Program-made: the position numbers and the translations under genes
Origin: Podaxis mareebaensis
Lineage: Eukaryota > Basidiomycota > Agaricomycetes > Agaricales > Agaricaceae
Assembly: GCA_018524725.1 (NCBI GenBank)
Contig: JAEUWP010000362.1
Coordinates: forward strand, 49,277 to 113,276
Direction: 5' to 3'
DNA: 64,000 bases
Notes under the pieces: generated by a model
The model's database searches: none
Told to the model about the DNA's origin: nothing
Seen by the model: only the letters and a program-made list of their open reading frames with translations
Part shown: positions 24,230 through 34,546 of the stretch, in pieces
How positions within the stretch are numbered: position 1 is the first letter of the stretch
Layout: every line of letters starts with the position of its first letter

Positions 24230-25422
24230 ATGAATCCACCCCGACATATACCTCGAGAGATTGTGGGTGTTATCATTCACCATGCACAGAATGACCGTGG
24301 TACCCTCTACAACCTTTGCCTTGTGTCCAGATCCTTCCTTCCCGAAGCTCAGAGAATTCTGTATCGGGAAATCATCATCTCTAACGACAACCCTCCTGTT
24401 TGTTCTGGCTGGTTTATCAGTACCACGAGTGCTACCCAGCTTCTGACAACGCTGACAGGACACAACACCCCTCTCGCAGAACTTGTTTGGAGTTTTTATC
24501 ATCACTATGTCCACCCCAACGATTTGGACGACGGCAGTCATTATTGGAACCTAGTAAAGCGAAGCCTCCGATTGATGGTGAACCTCAAAAAGCTCACGAT
24601 TTTCGGTGCCGACCCAATAGCCGACTTTTTCGAAGGCTGCTCGTTCGATCTCAAAGCTTTTGGATATGACGGGGAAGGTGGAAATCCTGAACTCTTCTAT
24701 GACACGATGCTTCAACTCCTCTCCGGGCAATCCAATCTCGAGTCACTTTATATCCCGAGATGGATCTGTGATCACAAAGCTCTCCCTAATACCTGTTGCC
24801 CCAGACTGAAGGCACTGACGGGCGGTCGCTTGACTATCGAGAACATCCTTCCTGGTCGACCGGTTACCAGGTTGACATGGGTACCAAACATGGTCGAGAA
24901 CCTTTATACATTACCTTCCACGATCATATCCAAACTCTCTAGTATCTGTGTACTGGTCCTCGGTGGTTACTATGAGCGCCCAAGTCTTCGTCTCTTTTTC
25001 CCCTATCTTGCATCATTGCAAGTCTTACGTCTTGTCGGAAAAGCACCGGCTGTAAGTATGTTATTCATGCCAGCTAACTTTACGAGAGCTAACCTTAACG
25101 TTATGTCATTTAGGTCGACCTTTCTGTTGATTTTGGCCTCATTCCTGATCTTCCGAGTCTCCGAGTGTTCGTATGGACTGCCGGCTTCACAATGAGCGCC
25201 TGGAACCCTGTTGCATATATGCTAGACAGACAGGAACAACAGCTTTTGGCCAACGACTGGTTCAACAAAAGCAGAACACTAGAGACAGTGTACCTCCACA
25301 TCCGCCAACATATTCTGTATCCGCAGCATTATCTTCGTTGGAAGCGGGGTGAAAGGGAACCAACTCAGGTAGACTTTGAGGAGGCTCTGACTTCTCACGG
25401 GGTCGCTTTCTGGTATGCTTAA
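24230..25422 (+). CDS. F-box-like protein, paralog 2
   Basis: It has two exons, 24230-25051 and 25114-25422, giving about 376 residues. The N-terminal degenerate F-box (IPREIVGVIIHHAQNDRGTL followed by NLCLVSRSFLPEAQRILYRE) is close to that of the gene at 21004-22265. Irregular leucine-rich segments follow (LQLLSGQSNLESLYIPRW, LASLQVLRLVG). The splice site sits at the same place as in the paralog, just before PDLPSLRVFVWTAG. It ends with TAA at 25420-25422. It is likely a substrate receptor of an SCF-type ligase by family. Its partner and target are unknown. Confidence 0.8.
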
Positions 25423-25924
25423 CCGTTAGCACGAGTTTCGATAAGGCCACAAGGACAGGGATCCGATTCTACGTACTAGAGCTTCCAGTGTTGTCTCAGT
25501 CATCCGTATTATCAGTCTCGTGTTACCGCTGTCCATGATGATGGACTATATAGCCCTCTCTGTTCTTGCGTACGATTTACCTGTAGACTATACTAAGGAC
25601 ATAATGATCTCCATTGGTAGAGAGCTGACGGGGACGACGGATGAATGACTTCACACAGATTCAGCACGCTGGCAGAAATCTGGCTGTGGAGAGCTGTCAA
25701 ATGGCCTTTTCAGCGGTACATTAAGGGTTTCCATTTCACCCAAGGGATGGGTTCAACCCCTTAAAAGTTCAAGAATTCTTGCACCAAAGCCGCATCCATG
25801 ATATCTGGGCCAAACCTCGGACTAAAGTCGAGAGTTGCTACGGTATGACCATAACTCCAGCTCGACCTCTTCATCTATCTCGGCTACCTAGCTGCGATGA
25901 GTTGGTCTCTGAATATGATGAGGA

Positions 25925-26175
25925 TGTCTCCTGACCACGTATGGTAATTGAGTTCCTCGAATTGGTATGTCAGCCATCTTGTTCCCCGCCGGGGCATCCA
26001 AATGACTAACCCCAGCCAAAATATAACCAAAGCCATCCCAGACATAAAACCCGCCAGAAAGAGCGAATAGCTCCAGCTCTTTCTCGTCCTCCATCCACCA
26101 CCAGTGAGCCTCTCCCGCCCCTCTTTCTTCATTGCCCGTGCTAACGAACTCACTTACCCTCTCCCTCAGGCATGT
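25925..26175 (-). repeat. Segment A, outer arm of a nested inverted repeat (left)
   Basis: Read on the minus strand, this resembles 31325-31560 on the plus strand. The shared run is GGGTTTTATGTCT then GGATGG, with collinear matches on both sides (CCGGC, GACATACCA/GACATGCCA, GAGGAA). The match is weak, roughly 60-65% by eye. Confidence 0.4.
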
Positions 26176-26467
26176 CAACAAGCACCATCAACATGGAGCG
26201 CCACACACGCACCGCCGAGCCACAACCCACCTCTCACCCCCTCCCTCCGCACAGTGCATCTCACAGATTGCCAGCAGAGGGCTGGACAAGGTGACCGGTG
26301 TTGGCCCACACGGACGCTGGGGGTACCTGCGAGGACCCAGCGAGCCTGAAAGCATGCCATCGTGGCATCTCCCATGACACACGCCTCCCTGTTCCAGAAT
26401 ATGGAGATGATGGGAGCTGTGGACTTGAGAGAGGAGAGGCAGACTATGATAGGTCACCTGTCCGGGC

Positions 26468-26802
26468 GTTGGGATCTGTTGAAAGGGCTTCGCCGAGGTG
26501 TGAGCTCTGGATATGGATTAGGCGTTGTGCGTGTGGTGCTTGGGTAACTCGGTCAAATATGTCGGGGTGCGACCTGAGAGGGGCAGGCGGGGTAGACACA
26601 AGAGGCGAGTGTCGGAGTGCGTATATGATCTTATCGCGTTGTTGTACCCGTCGTCTACATCCCATGTGTCGGTAGTACTCGTTCTGATGTCGAGGGCTAA
26701 CCTTTCTTCGCAGATTTGTAGATAGTCTCTTCTCCTTCGACGTTGCCTGCGGTAGCTTTTTTCCCACTGGGTTTTTGATGCACCCGTGCACGGATTTATT
26801 AG
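26468..26802 (+). repeat. Segment B, inner arm of a nested inverted repeat (left)
   Basis: This is an inverted copy of 29422-29758. Aligned by eye it is about 85% identical over about 335 bp. Shared stretches include GATTAGGCGTTGTG, GATCTTATCGCGTTGTTGTA, TCTACATCCCATGTGTC, GCTAACCTTTCTTCGCAG and AGTAGC/GGTAGC followed by TTTTTTCCCACTGG. Confidence 0.75.
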
Positions 26803-27386
26803 AGCAGATGCCTTCTCATGTATTTTCTTGGTTGTATTATTTCTGAAGCCTGAAATTTGTATCGTTGTATGGCTGCTGACGGGCCGCATTTAAGAGTGTC
26901 ATATCCGGGTTATTTCAATGTCAGGTCTCGATGGGTACCCTCATAGGACGTGTGCTGAAGCCGTGAAGGCTTACCGGTGAACGATGAGTCGAAGCTGTAG
27001 CTGCGTCCCTTTTCATAGGAATCGTATGGGTGATCTGGCTTAATTTGTCGATCGCAAGGGGTGTATACCGTGCGGTGCCAGTTGCGATTTGCAAGTAACA
27101 ACAGGATGTCGAGTATTCAATACTCGAGCCACTCGGCAGCAGGAGAAAACACCATTGCTTCGACGACACCTCTCGACGGAGAGATTTATGAGTTATCTGC
27201 TTGCCTATGGCATTATATAGACCCACGAGACATAATCGTGAACATGCATCAAAGGCGGGCGGATAAATGCCCGTTCGAGAGACTTTAAAAAATCCCAGAG
27301 GTTCTTTGAATTCGTATCAATGACATACCTATATGATACAGCAGTAAACCTTGAACATCCTTAAGACTGTGATTATGCGGGACCTA

Positions 27387-29211
27387 CTAGACCAACCAAA
27401 TTGCATGGCTTCCACCCAGCATCTTTTCCGGGACTTTATTCCCCTCTCCCATTTCCCCTTTACTCTTGTCCTCACTGTCCTTAGCTTCACCCCTCCCTGG
27501 AGTCTCTCCTTGGGTTATCGCGCCTCCATCCTTCCCTTCCCCCTCTTTCTCCTTCCCCTCTTCGCTCTCGTACATGAAATCCGGAGAATCGTTCGTTGGT
27601 TCAGGCCACTCCGCAACTACGTGCACGCCCTGCCCACCCCACCCATCCCATTCGAGAACCTTGACACCACCATGGGCCGAGTACACATCAGAGGATGCGG
27701 CGGTTGTTTCGTCGTCGTCCGTGAGGAGGATCCACACGCCTTGGTCTTGTTCCTTCCACGCCTCAGCGTCTCCTTCGATATTAGCTTCTACCTCGGCCGC
27801 CGATTTTGACGTGGATTTGAATGGAGAGTTGAGGTATGTTTGTTTGTGAGGGCGGGTGTAAAAGTCGTTGTTATCATTTTCATCTGGAACTTGTGCTTCG
27901 TCAATGTCGTCCCTCATCCCATCAGGGTCGTCTTCACGGTACTTCGGCTTGAAGGGAGGAACTTTCCTCTTTGTCAACAAGTCAATTGCGTTTGCTTTTC
28001 CACCTGAGCTCCCGGTTTCGTGTCTGATCACAACCTCAGTCGGATGGCCGTTGGCATCTTTTTGTTCATTCAGGAAATATCCGTTGTCGTCTAGTGCGAA
28101 GATGGATAACCAGCCCCGTGTGGCTGAGGTGCTTCCACGGGTGGTTGCGAAGAGGGCATAGGGTGATGGGTGCGCAGGTGTAGGTGGTGTCAGGAGGAGC
28201 GTGTCACCGCGGAATTGGCGTGAAGAAGTTGTGAGGTGGTCTGGTAGGAGTGACCTCGAGGCTACGTGTTTGAGGGAGGGAGATGTGGTGTTAGGATTGA
28301 TTTCGTAGAGGTCGATGAGGTTGGCTGAAAGGTGTACAAGATAAATAGTGGAAAAGTATGGAGCGAGGGTTAGAACGCACAGTGTTCGGTGGCGCAATAG
28401 AGGATCTTGCCGTTCGGATGGATCTTGACGTGTCGCGGTCCATCGTGTGCATTCGGGCCACGCGGAGAAGGAGACGAGGAAAGATGTGTGAGTGAACCAG
28501 ACGCTACGTCGCGAGAGTAGATTTCAATCGTGTTCGTGCCCAGAACCGGAACAAATGTTAGAGAGTAAGAAGGGGTAGACGTTGACTCAATGCCATGAGA
28601 ACCATATCTCTGGAAGCTCGTCAGAGCAAACTTGGGAAGAGGATGAGAGTATCGACTCACAAGAGCTACGCGAGTCTTGTCGGCATGGGGGAGCTGGTCC
28701 TTTGGGACGAACAAAATATCTTGTGTTTTCTTTCCAAACCCACCCGTATGTTCATCTACGAGATGTACCTCACCAGTCGGTCCTCCAACGGAGTAAATAT
28801 GAGAGAAGGGGGGCGGAATGTCGATGTATGATGACGTAGCAGCTGAATTCCCCAGACAATGAGTTCTGGATATCCCAGATCGAAACTTGGAGATGACGCA
28901 CTTATGGGTACAGTATCAAGATGAGAAATCCGCCATGGATTGGAGTCTGAGCGCTCTAGGATCCAACTCTGCAGAGAGGGTGGTTGAGCCCAGGTAGTGG
29001 TGAATATCCGATCCTTGTGTTGGTTTGTGGCGAGATACTGATGGGGACCAAGCGTTGAGATGGTTTGAACATGATTGATGGTCCGATGCGCGGGGTCAAA
29101 TGCGAGAAGAAAGAGAGATAGAGAGCGGAATGAGCCAGAAATGAAGTGGAATATGTGTGCTGAGGATGCTGATGAGTTTGAATGTAAATCCATGCTGAGT
29201 GTTGTCTGCAT
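27387..29211 (-). CDS. Carboxy-cis,cis-muconate cyclase-like lactonase (beta-propeller)
   Basis: This belongs to the lactonase family (seven-bladed beta-propeller), which includes fungal 3-carboxy-cis,cis-muconate lactonizing enzyme of the beta-ketoadipate pathway. There are four exons. The joins give SYIDIPPPFSHIYSVGGPTG, then HKTRVAL-type residues before RYGSHGIES, then DGPRHVKIHPNGKILY before CATEH and NLIDLYEI. The product is about 560 residues, longer than usual. The excess is a Glu/Lys/Gly-rich insertion (about 27,440-27,560) just before the final strand GGSHAIWLV, plus an acidic loop (EDDPDGMRDDIDEAQVPDEN). Stop TAG is at 27389-27387. Two in-frame ATGs (29211, 29193) are possible starts. 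No signal peptide was seen, so it is probably cytosolic. Its true substrate cannot be told from sequence. Confidence 0.82.
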
Positions 29212-29421
29212 AGATTCAGGGCCATCTGATCTTCAACATACTATATTTGTGATTGGCTCACACATGTGCACATACGGACACCCATAAACGTCTAACTCCC
29301 TAGGGTCTTTGTAAGCCCGTTTATAAGCTCGAGAAACACAGCGGGAAGAGGGGTTATGCAGAAACACAAACTCGTAGAGCGGTACAGCAGTTGGAAAAAA
29401 TGAAAAAATAAAGGGCATCTA

Positions 29422-29758
29422 CCTTAATAAATCCGTGCGCGGGTGCATCAAAAAACCAGTGGGAAAAAAGCTACTGCGAGCAACGTCGAAGGGGAAGAGA
29501 CTATATACGAACCTGCGAAGAAAGGTTAGCCGTCGACACCAGAACGAGTACTATTGACACATGGGATGTAGACGGCGCGTACAACAACGCGATAAGATCA
29601 CATACGCACTCCGACATTCGCCTCGTGTGTCTATCCCGCCCAACCCTCTCAAGTCTTAGCCCGCCACTTTTGGATTTCATATCCGAGCATCACACACACA
29701 ACGCCTAATCTATATCCAGGGCTCACACCTCGGTGGAGCCCCTTCAGCAGATCCCAAC
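29422..29758 (-). repeat. Segment B', inner arm of a nested inverted repeat (right)
   Basis: This is the inverted partner of 26468-26802. It starts about 210 bp upstream of the lactonase start and ends 9 bp from the stop of the hypothetical gene at 29767. Confidence 0.75.
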
Positions 29759-29766
29759 CAGCAGAC

Positions 29767-30477
29767 TCAGGAGCTACCAGCACCACCGGCGAATTCTGGA
29801 TTTGACTTGAGCTTCCTAAGGAGCCACCGCCAATATCGCAAACGACCCTCAGCCATTGCAAGGGCTTGAATAGCAGCGTGAGGATTGTTGGAGTAATAAA
29901 AGTGGAGGATGTTCTTGTCGTCTGGGTCAATGGTATCTGCCTCCTCAATGAATTTTGCGACAGACTTGAGAGTGGTGTGACTCGAGTTGATGCTTGCTTC
30001 ATGAAGGCTGGTGGACATGGCAGACATGGCATTGCTCATGCCCGAGATACTGACTGCTAGTGCGGCTCCTGCAGATGTCGATGTAGTTGATTCGCATCCA
30101 CTAGAGGAGACTGTGTGCTTGGAGTGACGAGAACTTGGTGAGCGTGGCGCATCATCGTGAGTAGCTCGCTTTCGCTTGCCATAGGAGCTACTTATATGGG
30201 CTGCAGCGGCGTCATAGGTAGCAGGTGGAAAGTTTCCACCAGGAGTTTTGGCGCTCTGCTCGAGCGGGGGGTCCAAGGGAGCCTCGATTTCCTCACTGCT
30301 GTAGAACCTGGAGCCCAAGGCATTTTTTGATGCCTGGGATGACTGGGATGGCTGGGGCATTGAAGGATGTTCAGACACAAGAAGATTGACAACCGGAGGG
30401 GTACAGGTATGCAGGAATTCAGTAGCGAGGATGAGGGCTGAGTGCTGAAGACTCTCTAGATGGTCAAGGCTGGGCAT
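29767..30477 (-). CDS. Hypothetical protein, 236 aa
   Basis: The ATG is at 30477 and the stop at 29767, in one uninterrupted exon. The N-terminal half is Ser/Pro-rich and includes a basic patch (YGKRKRATHDD) that could be a nuclear signal. The C-terminal half looks helical and folded (KFIEEADTIDPDDKNILHFY, then AAIQALAMAEGRLRYWRWLL). I do not recognise the family. The layout resembles DNA-binding accessory proteins of some fungal transposons, but that is a guess. It sits in the extra DNA that separates segment B' from A', absent between A and B, so it may have arrived by insertion. Confidence 0.5.
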   Translation of the reverse strand: MPSLDHLESLQHSALILATEFLHTCTPPVVNLLVSEHPSMPQPSQSSQASKNALGSRFYSSEEIEAPLDPPLEQSAKTPGGNFPPATYDAAAAHISSSYGKRKRATHDDAPRSPSSRHSKHTVSSSGCESTTSTSAGAALAVSISGMSNAMSAMSTSLHEASINSSHTTLKSVAKFIEEADTIDPDDKNILHFYYSNNPHAAIQALAMAEGRLRYWRWLLRKLKSNPEFAGGAGSS

Positions 30478-31324
30478 CAAAGACGCTTTGGGGCAACAGT
30501 AGGTTGCATTTACTCAGTTTGGACTCAGTTCATTCTCCGCCATCTTTTTTTTCTTTTAAATCCACTTTTATTGTAATCGACTAGCTACTACAAACGGGTG
30601 TCATTCTCCACCACCAAACCCGAATAAATGCGATCTGCTATTATCTCAATACTGCATGCACCATGCAAATCCCCACCCAAATTGTTCAAGGATATGGTCC
30701 GGCGAGAAGCTTCATGCTCCCGATCAAACTCAATTTGCCTCAGAAATTTACTCCTTTTTTAAGCTCAATCACATTGTAGGCGGCAACAAAAAAAATGCAC
30801 ATTCTAATTTACTTCAGGACCTCTAAACACACATTGCCTAGGCGCATTGGGTCAGGCTGGAGAGCTGCGCAACCCTAGGACCCTGGGTGTTTATCAGCCA
30901 TGCAAGCCCTCGGCAAATGAATGCTGAACGGGCCTGCGCGATTGCAAGCATCTGTGCGGGCAGCCATCAGAGCGAGGCTGGCAGGTGTGCGTCCCTCGCG
31001 CAAAATGCTGCCAGCTGAATGAACAACCCTAGAGCCAGGTGCGTACAGTCGGCGAGACGTCCGAGGTTCAAATTCACGTGCGAGCGCTTAATCCCACGCT
31101 CAAGCGCCTGGCACCAGGTCTCTCAAAAACTCCAAGTTATCTCCTGTTATCCCTTCAGACGTTGCATCCCTCGAAATCTAGACAAAATTTGAAAGCCAAA
31201 AATCTTTTTTGAAGTGTGTCGACGAGAAACGCGCGAATCTATTGTCAGAAAGCGTGGGAATATTTTCTGATCCAGACATAAACTCCCAAAATGCGGAGTT
31301 TTGCTTAACATTTGCAGAGGTGTG

Positions 31325-31560
31325 TTTGTTAGTGTGAGTTAGTGAGAGGGATGAAAGGATAGTTCATTGATGGTGGTGGTCGAAGAGCAAGGAGATCTTT
31401 GGAGTTTTGCGCCTTCTCTAGTGGGTTTTATGTCTCGGATGGATTTGTCTGCGTTTTGGCTATTGAAAGCCGGTTGGAGGTATCCGGCAGGCGCAAGAGA
31501 CTACGGGTTGGATGACATGCCACTTAGAGGAAATCGATTCCTATATGCAGTAATGGTTGT
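31325..31560 (+). repeat. Segment A', outer arm of a nested inverted repeat (right)
   Basis: This is the weakly conserved inverted partner of segment A at 25925-26175. It lies about 1.6 kb beyond B', whereas A and B are only about 290 bp apart. Confidence 0.4.
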
Positions 31561-32815
31561 CGTACAGGGGTTCTTTGCTTGTACGATTAAACAAACAGGA
31601 TCCCATGGGATTCTGGGGATCTGAACCGCGACCGGGTCACGCCGACTCAAATTGCTTAAAGTGGACACAGGTTCCCCCCTAAAACATAGTCAGCTGCAAT
31701 CCTTGACTGGGGCTGGGGTTTTATCTCCAAGAAACTACATTTCTTCAGCTGGCTAGCGTCATAGCACGGATCGCGAACACTGCCTCGGATCATTCAAACT
31801 GCGAGATGGAGTTTCTTAGTTTTCATTGGGCACACAATGCAGGTTTATGTAGTGAGCGCACCCCCTACCTGAAAGGTGCTCATCCATTTCGCATTGAGAG
31901 GGACGCAAAACCAGACCCAGTCACCCTTTCCGAGTGCCAAGCAATTGCTTCTATCCAGGAGCGCCTGAAGGCAATGTATTTAACACCTGCCAGACGGAAA
32001 CATCGATTTGTTAGTGGAATGAAGTCAAACGAGGAGAACTAGCTAAAATATGAGGTCTTACGAAAAGTAACGTTACGGCGAATGTAAAGCATCAACTACC
32101 GCCGCTCATGACCTTCGGGTAGAAACGACATCTCTAGAGAGTCCACCATGGCAGTGAGATGCTCAATAAAGTGTCCCTCAAGTTTCAAGGAGTGCTACAC
32201 GCTGATGGCGGGAGATCTACATAAATGATTTGAGGGATCTCGTGCTCAATCTTCAACTTGGAGTGAGCTGGTATATAGGGAGCGAGAGATTTGTGCTAAG
32301 CTTCTCGTTGCTGATGTACAAGGCAACAGACCTCCACCATGAGGTTCCCAACCACATCATCTGCTACATCACTTCCTCACGAAGGAAAAGGACGGGGGTA
32401 AATGGGGGATCTAGGCGCGAGTTCAATAGCAATGCTAATGGAAAAAAGATATTGTGAGGAAAAGTGCTTAAGAATGGGGATAACCCAAGCCTTGTCGTCA
32501 CAGGGACATTTGACAAGTGCCCTTCCCGTTGTATTTGCCGGACAGACAGGAGGTTTTAATGTGAAGCACTAGTGAATGGCGAGTGGTTAGGGATACAGGT
32601 CCGGTCTAGCGCCTGTGTTGAGATGCGGAGATCCGAGTGCACCCGTGCAGTACTAATTTGCTATGATGCATTGAGATACTGTCGAGGAGGTATTGTCTGG
32701 TATTGTCGAGGTGGTTTACACGCGATCTGCCGTTTGATGCAGGCATCAACTGAAGTGCGTCAGTGTGGAATAGAGTTATTCCGACGGATCTCACTCGCAC
32801 TTCCATTCCCCCGTC

Positions 32816-32824
32816 TATATATAT
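32816..32824 (+). promoter_or_regulatory. TATA box of the intradiol dioxygenase gene
   Basis: TATATATAT ends 47 bp upstream of the ATG at 32872, and a pyrimidine-rich tract (CTCTCTCTCC) follows between them. This is a typical arrangement for a strongly regulated fungal gene. Confidence 0.5.
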
Positions 32825-32871
32825 CCCAACTATAAGTACCCCAGCCTCTCTCTCCTCATCTTACCCTCTCA

Positions 32872-34546
32872 ATGCGGTCACTCACTCCCTTCTTACTCGC
32901 ATCGTTGTCTCTCCTTGCGCCCCTTGTTTCCGCCCATAAGGAACCAAAAACCCGAGAGGAAATCGAGATCCAACGCGCACTACAAGCAGCCGCATACCAT
33001 GTAAGTCCGTGTCACCCCACTTTCGCCATAACGCTCAATAACACCACCCACAGTGTGCACCTGCAGTGGAACGCTTCACCGCCTCACGCAAGCGCTCATG
33101 GGCACGCAAGGTCCTCGCAGGGCGTCCGGAACTTCCAGGCTTCCAAGAGCTGTTTAACGCTGGTGTATATGAGGACGAACTAGATGCTCTTCCACCGACC
33201 GAGTCTGATTCTGATCAGACAACCATGGGATGTACCCCAGTGTCTACGACCAAGATTCAGAATAATACATGTGTTCTCGCCCCGGAGGTTACTGAAGGTC
33301 CGTATTACCATGAGACGGGACATCTTATACGGCAGAATATTGCGGAGTACCAGGACGGATTGTTGTTGGTACGTACTTCACGACCATTGATTTAAGGGTT
33401 TATGCATTGATGATATTCCTATAGTTACTCGACATTGGGGTTATCGACGTAAATACGTGCAAGCCCCTGCCCAACGTTCTCGTAGATATATGGCAGGCGA
33501 ATGCTACTGGTCATTACGCCGGTGCGTATCCTCTTCGCCTCCATCCACCCTCTCACTCCCACTCACCAATCCTTGATCCATGCAGGCCACCCCGTCCCAC
33601 ATCCGGACCATGTTAATACCAAACCCCAAGTCGGCGGCAAACGTTCTGGCTTGCTCCCACCGTATCCTCGCACGGTCCAGGAAGAAACCTGGTTACGCGG
33701 CGCTTGGCCTACGGACGAGAATGGCGTTGCTCAATTCACAAGTGTGTTGCTGCCTTTTCATCCCTTGCCTCCTTCCCCTACGCTCCTTCCAAGAAGTAAT
33801 TCAGATACTGACGATGCTGCATACAGCCATCTTCCCAGGCTACTACACGGGTCGTGCGACGCACATCCACACGAAAGTATTCCCGGAATGGACGCCACAT
33901 CCAAATGGCACTTTCACAGGCACTCGACTTGTTCATGTCGGACAATTCTTCTTCGACGATGAGATTAACCTTGTTGTTGATAAGGTGTGTATGCTTTCCT
34001 CAGCTTCATGTCCGATGAGATGTTTGGGGGATGAGAAAATGCGAGGGGATGGATAATCACAAGACCGAGTTCGCAGTCCCGCAGTCCTACGGATCCGGTT
34101 CTCGATTTGGGTTTTGTGCTATTCCCGTCCATGAACCAAAGCCGGTCCAAGAATAGATCAACCAACATATATCGTTTTTCTTATCCCTTCGTTTCTACTT
34201 CCTCGTCCCCTCGCTTCATTTCGCACGCCAATGGAGAGCTCATGCTAACCCTTTCGTTTAGATGCACCCGTATACCGAAAACCCCATCGCAAACACGTAT
34301 GGTCGGACGCGGAACTGGCGTGACTCGCTCAATATTTTCGAAGACTCACATGGACCTGAGGGCAAGTACAACCCTGTGTTCACGCTGCATATGTTGGGTG
34401 GAGTCGTCAGGCAGGGATTCATTGGATACATCACTATGGTAAGTCGTCGAACTGTGTGTGGAGGTCTGCGTATGGGGGACTGATGGTTGTGGTTGATGTA
34501 GGGCGTGAATGCGAGTGTGAGCTATGATGATTTCTGGAAGGGTTGA
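32872..34546 (+). CDS. Secreted intradiol ring-cleavage dioxygenase
   Basis: This is a non-heme Fe(III) enzyme that opens catechol-type rings between the two hydroxyls to give muconates. A signal peptide (MRSLTPFLLASLSLLAPLVSA) shows secretion, as in the extracellular basidiomycete group. Six introns are spliced in frame. Segments are VLAPEVTEGPYYHETGHL with the GPYY motif, NVLVDIWQANATGHYAG, and PGYYTGRATHIHTKVFPEW with the Tyr and the two His iron ligands. After WQAN comes GHPVPHPDHV, whereas a family histidine-rich mature site would need alignment to judge. The C-terminus (YNPVFTLHMLGGVVRQGFIG) is conserved and the stop is at 34546. The nearest neighbour of related chemistry is the lactonase at 27387-29211, about 3.7 kb away. 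Confidence 0.92.

Larger units (their letters stand above)
25423..27386. other. Gene-poor region with two duplicated segments
   Basis: No gene is supported here. The region contains segments A (about 25925-26175) and B (26468-26802). Both have inverted counterparts beyond the lactonase gene. Short frames in A suggest a membrane-helix-like stretch (LFLAGFMSGMALVIFWLG), but the two A copies do not agree in frame, so coding is doubtful. Confidence 0.45.
30478..32871. other. Intergenic region with segment A'
   Basis: This is 2.4 kb without a supported gene. It contains segment A' and the promoter of the intradiol dioxygenase. The part 30820-31130 is more GC-rich, with repeated short words (CAACCCTAG, CTGCCAGC/GCTGGCAG) but no clear element ends. 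Confidence 0.4.

Noticed and set aside
25884..26181. Minus-strand frames with a membrane-helix-like stretch in segment A
   Set aside because: The related segment A' does not preserve the same reading frame, so coding is not supported.
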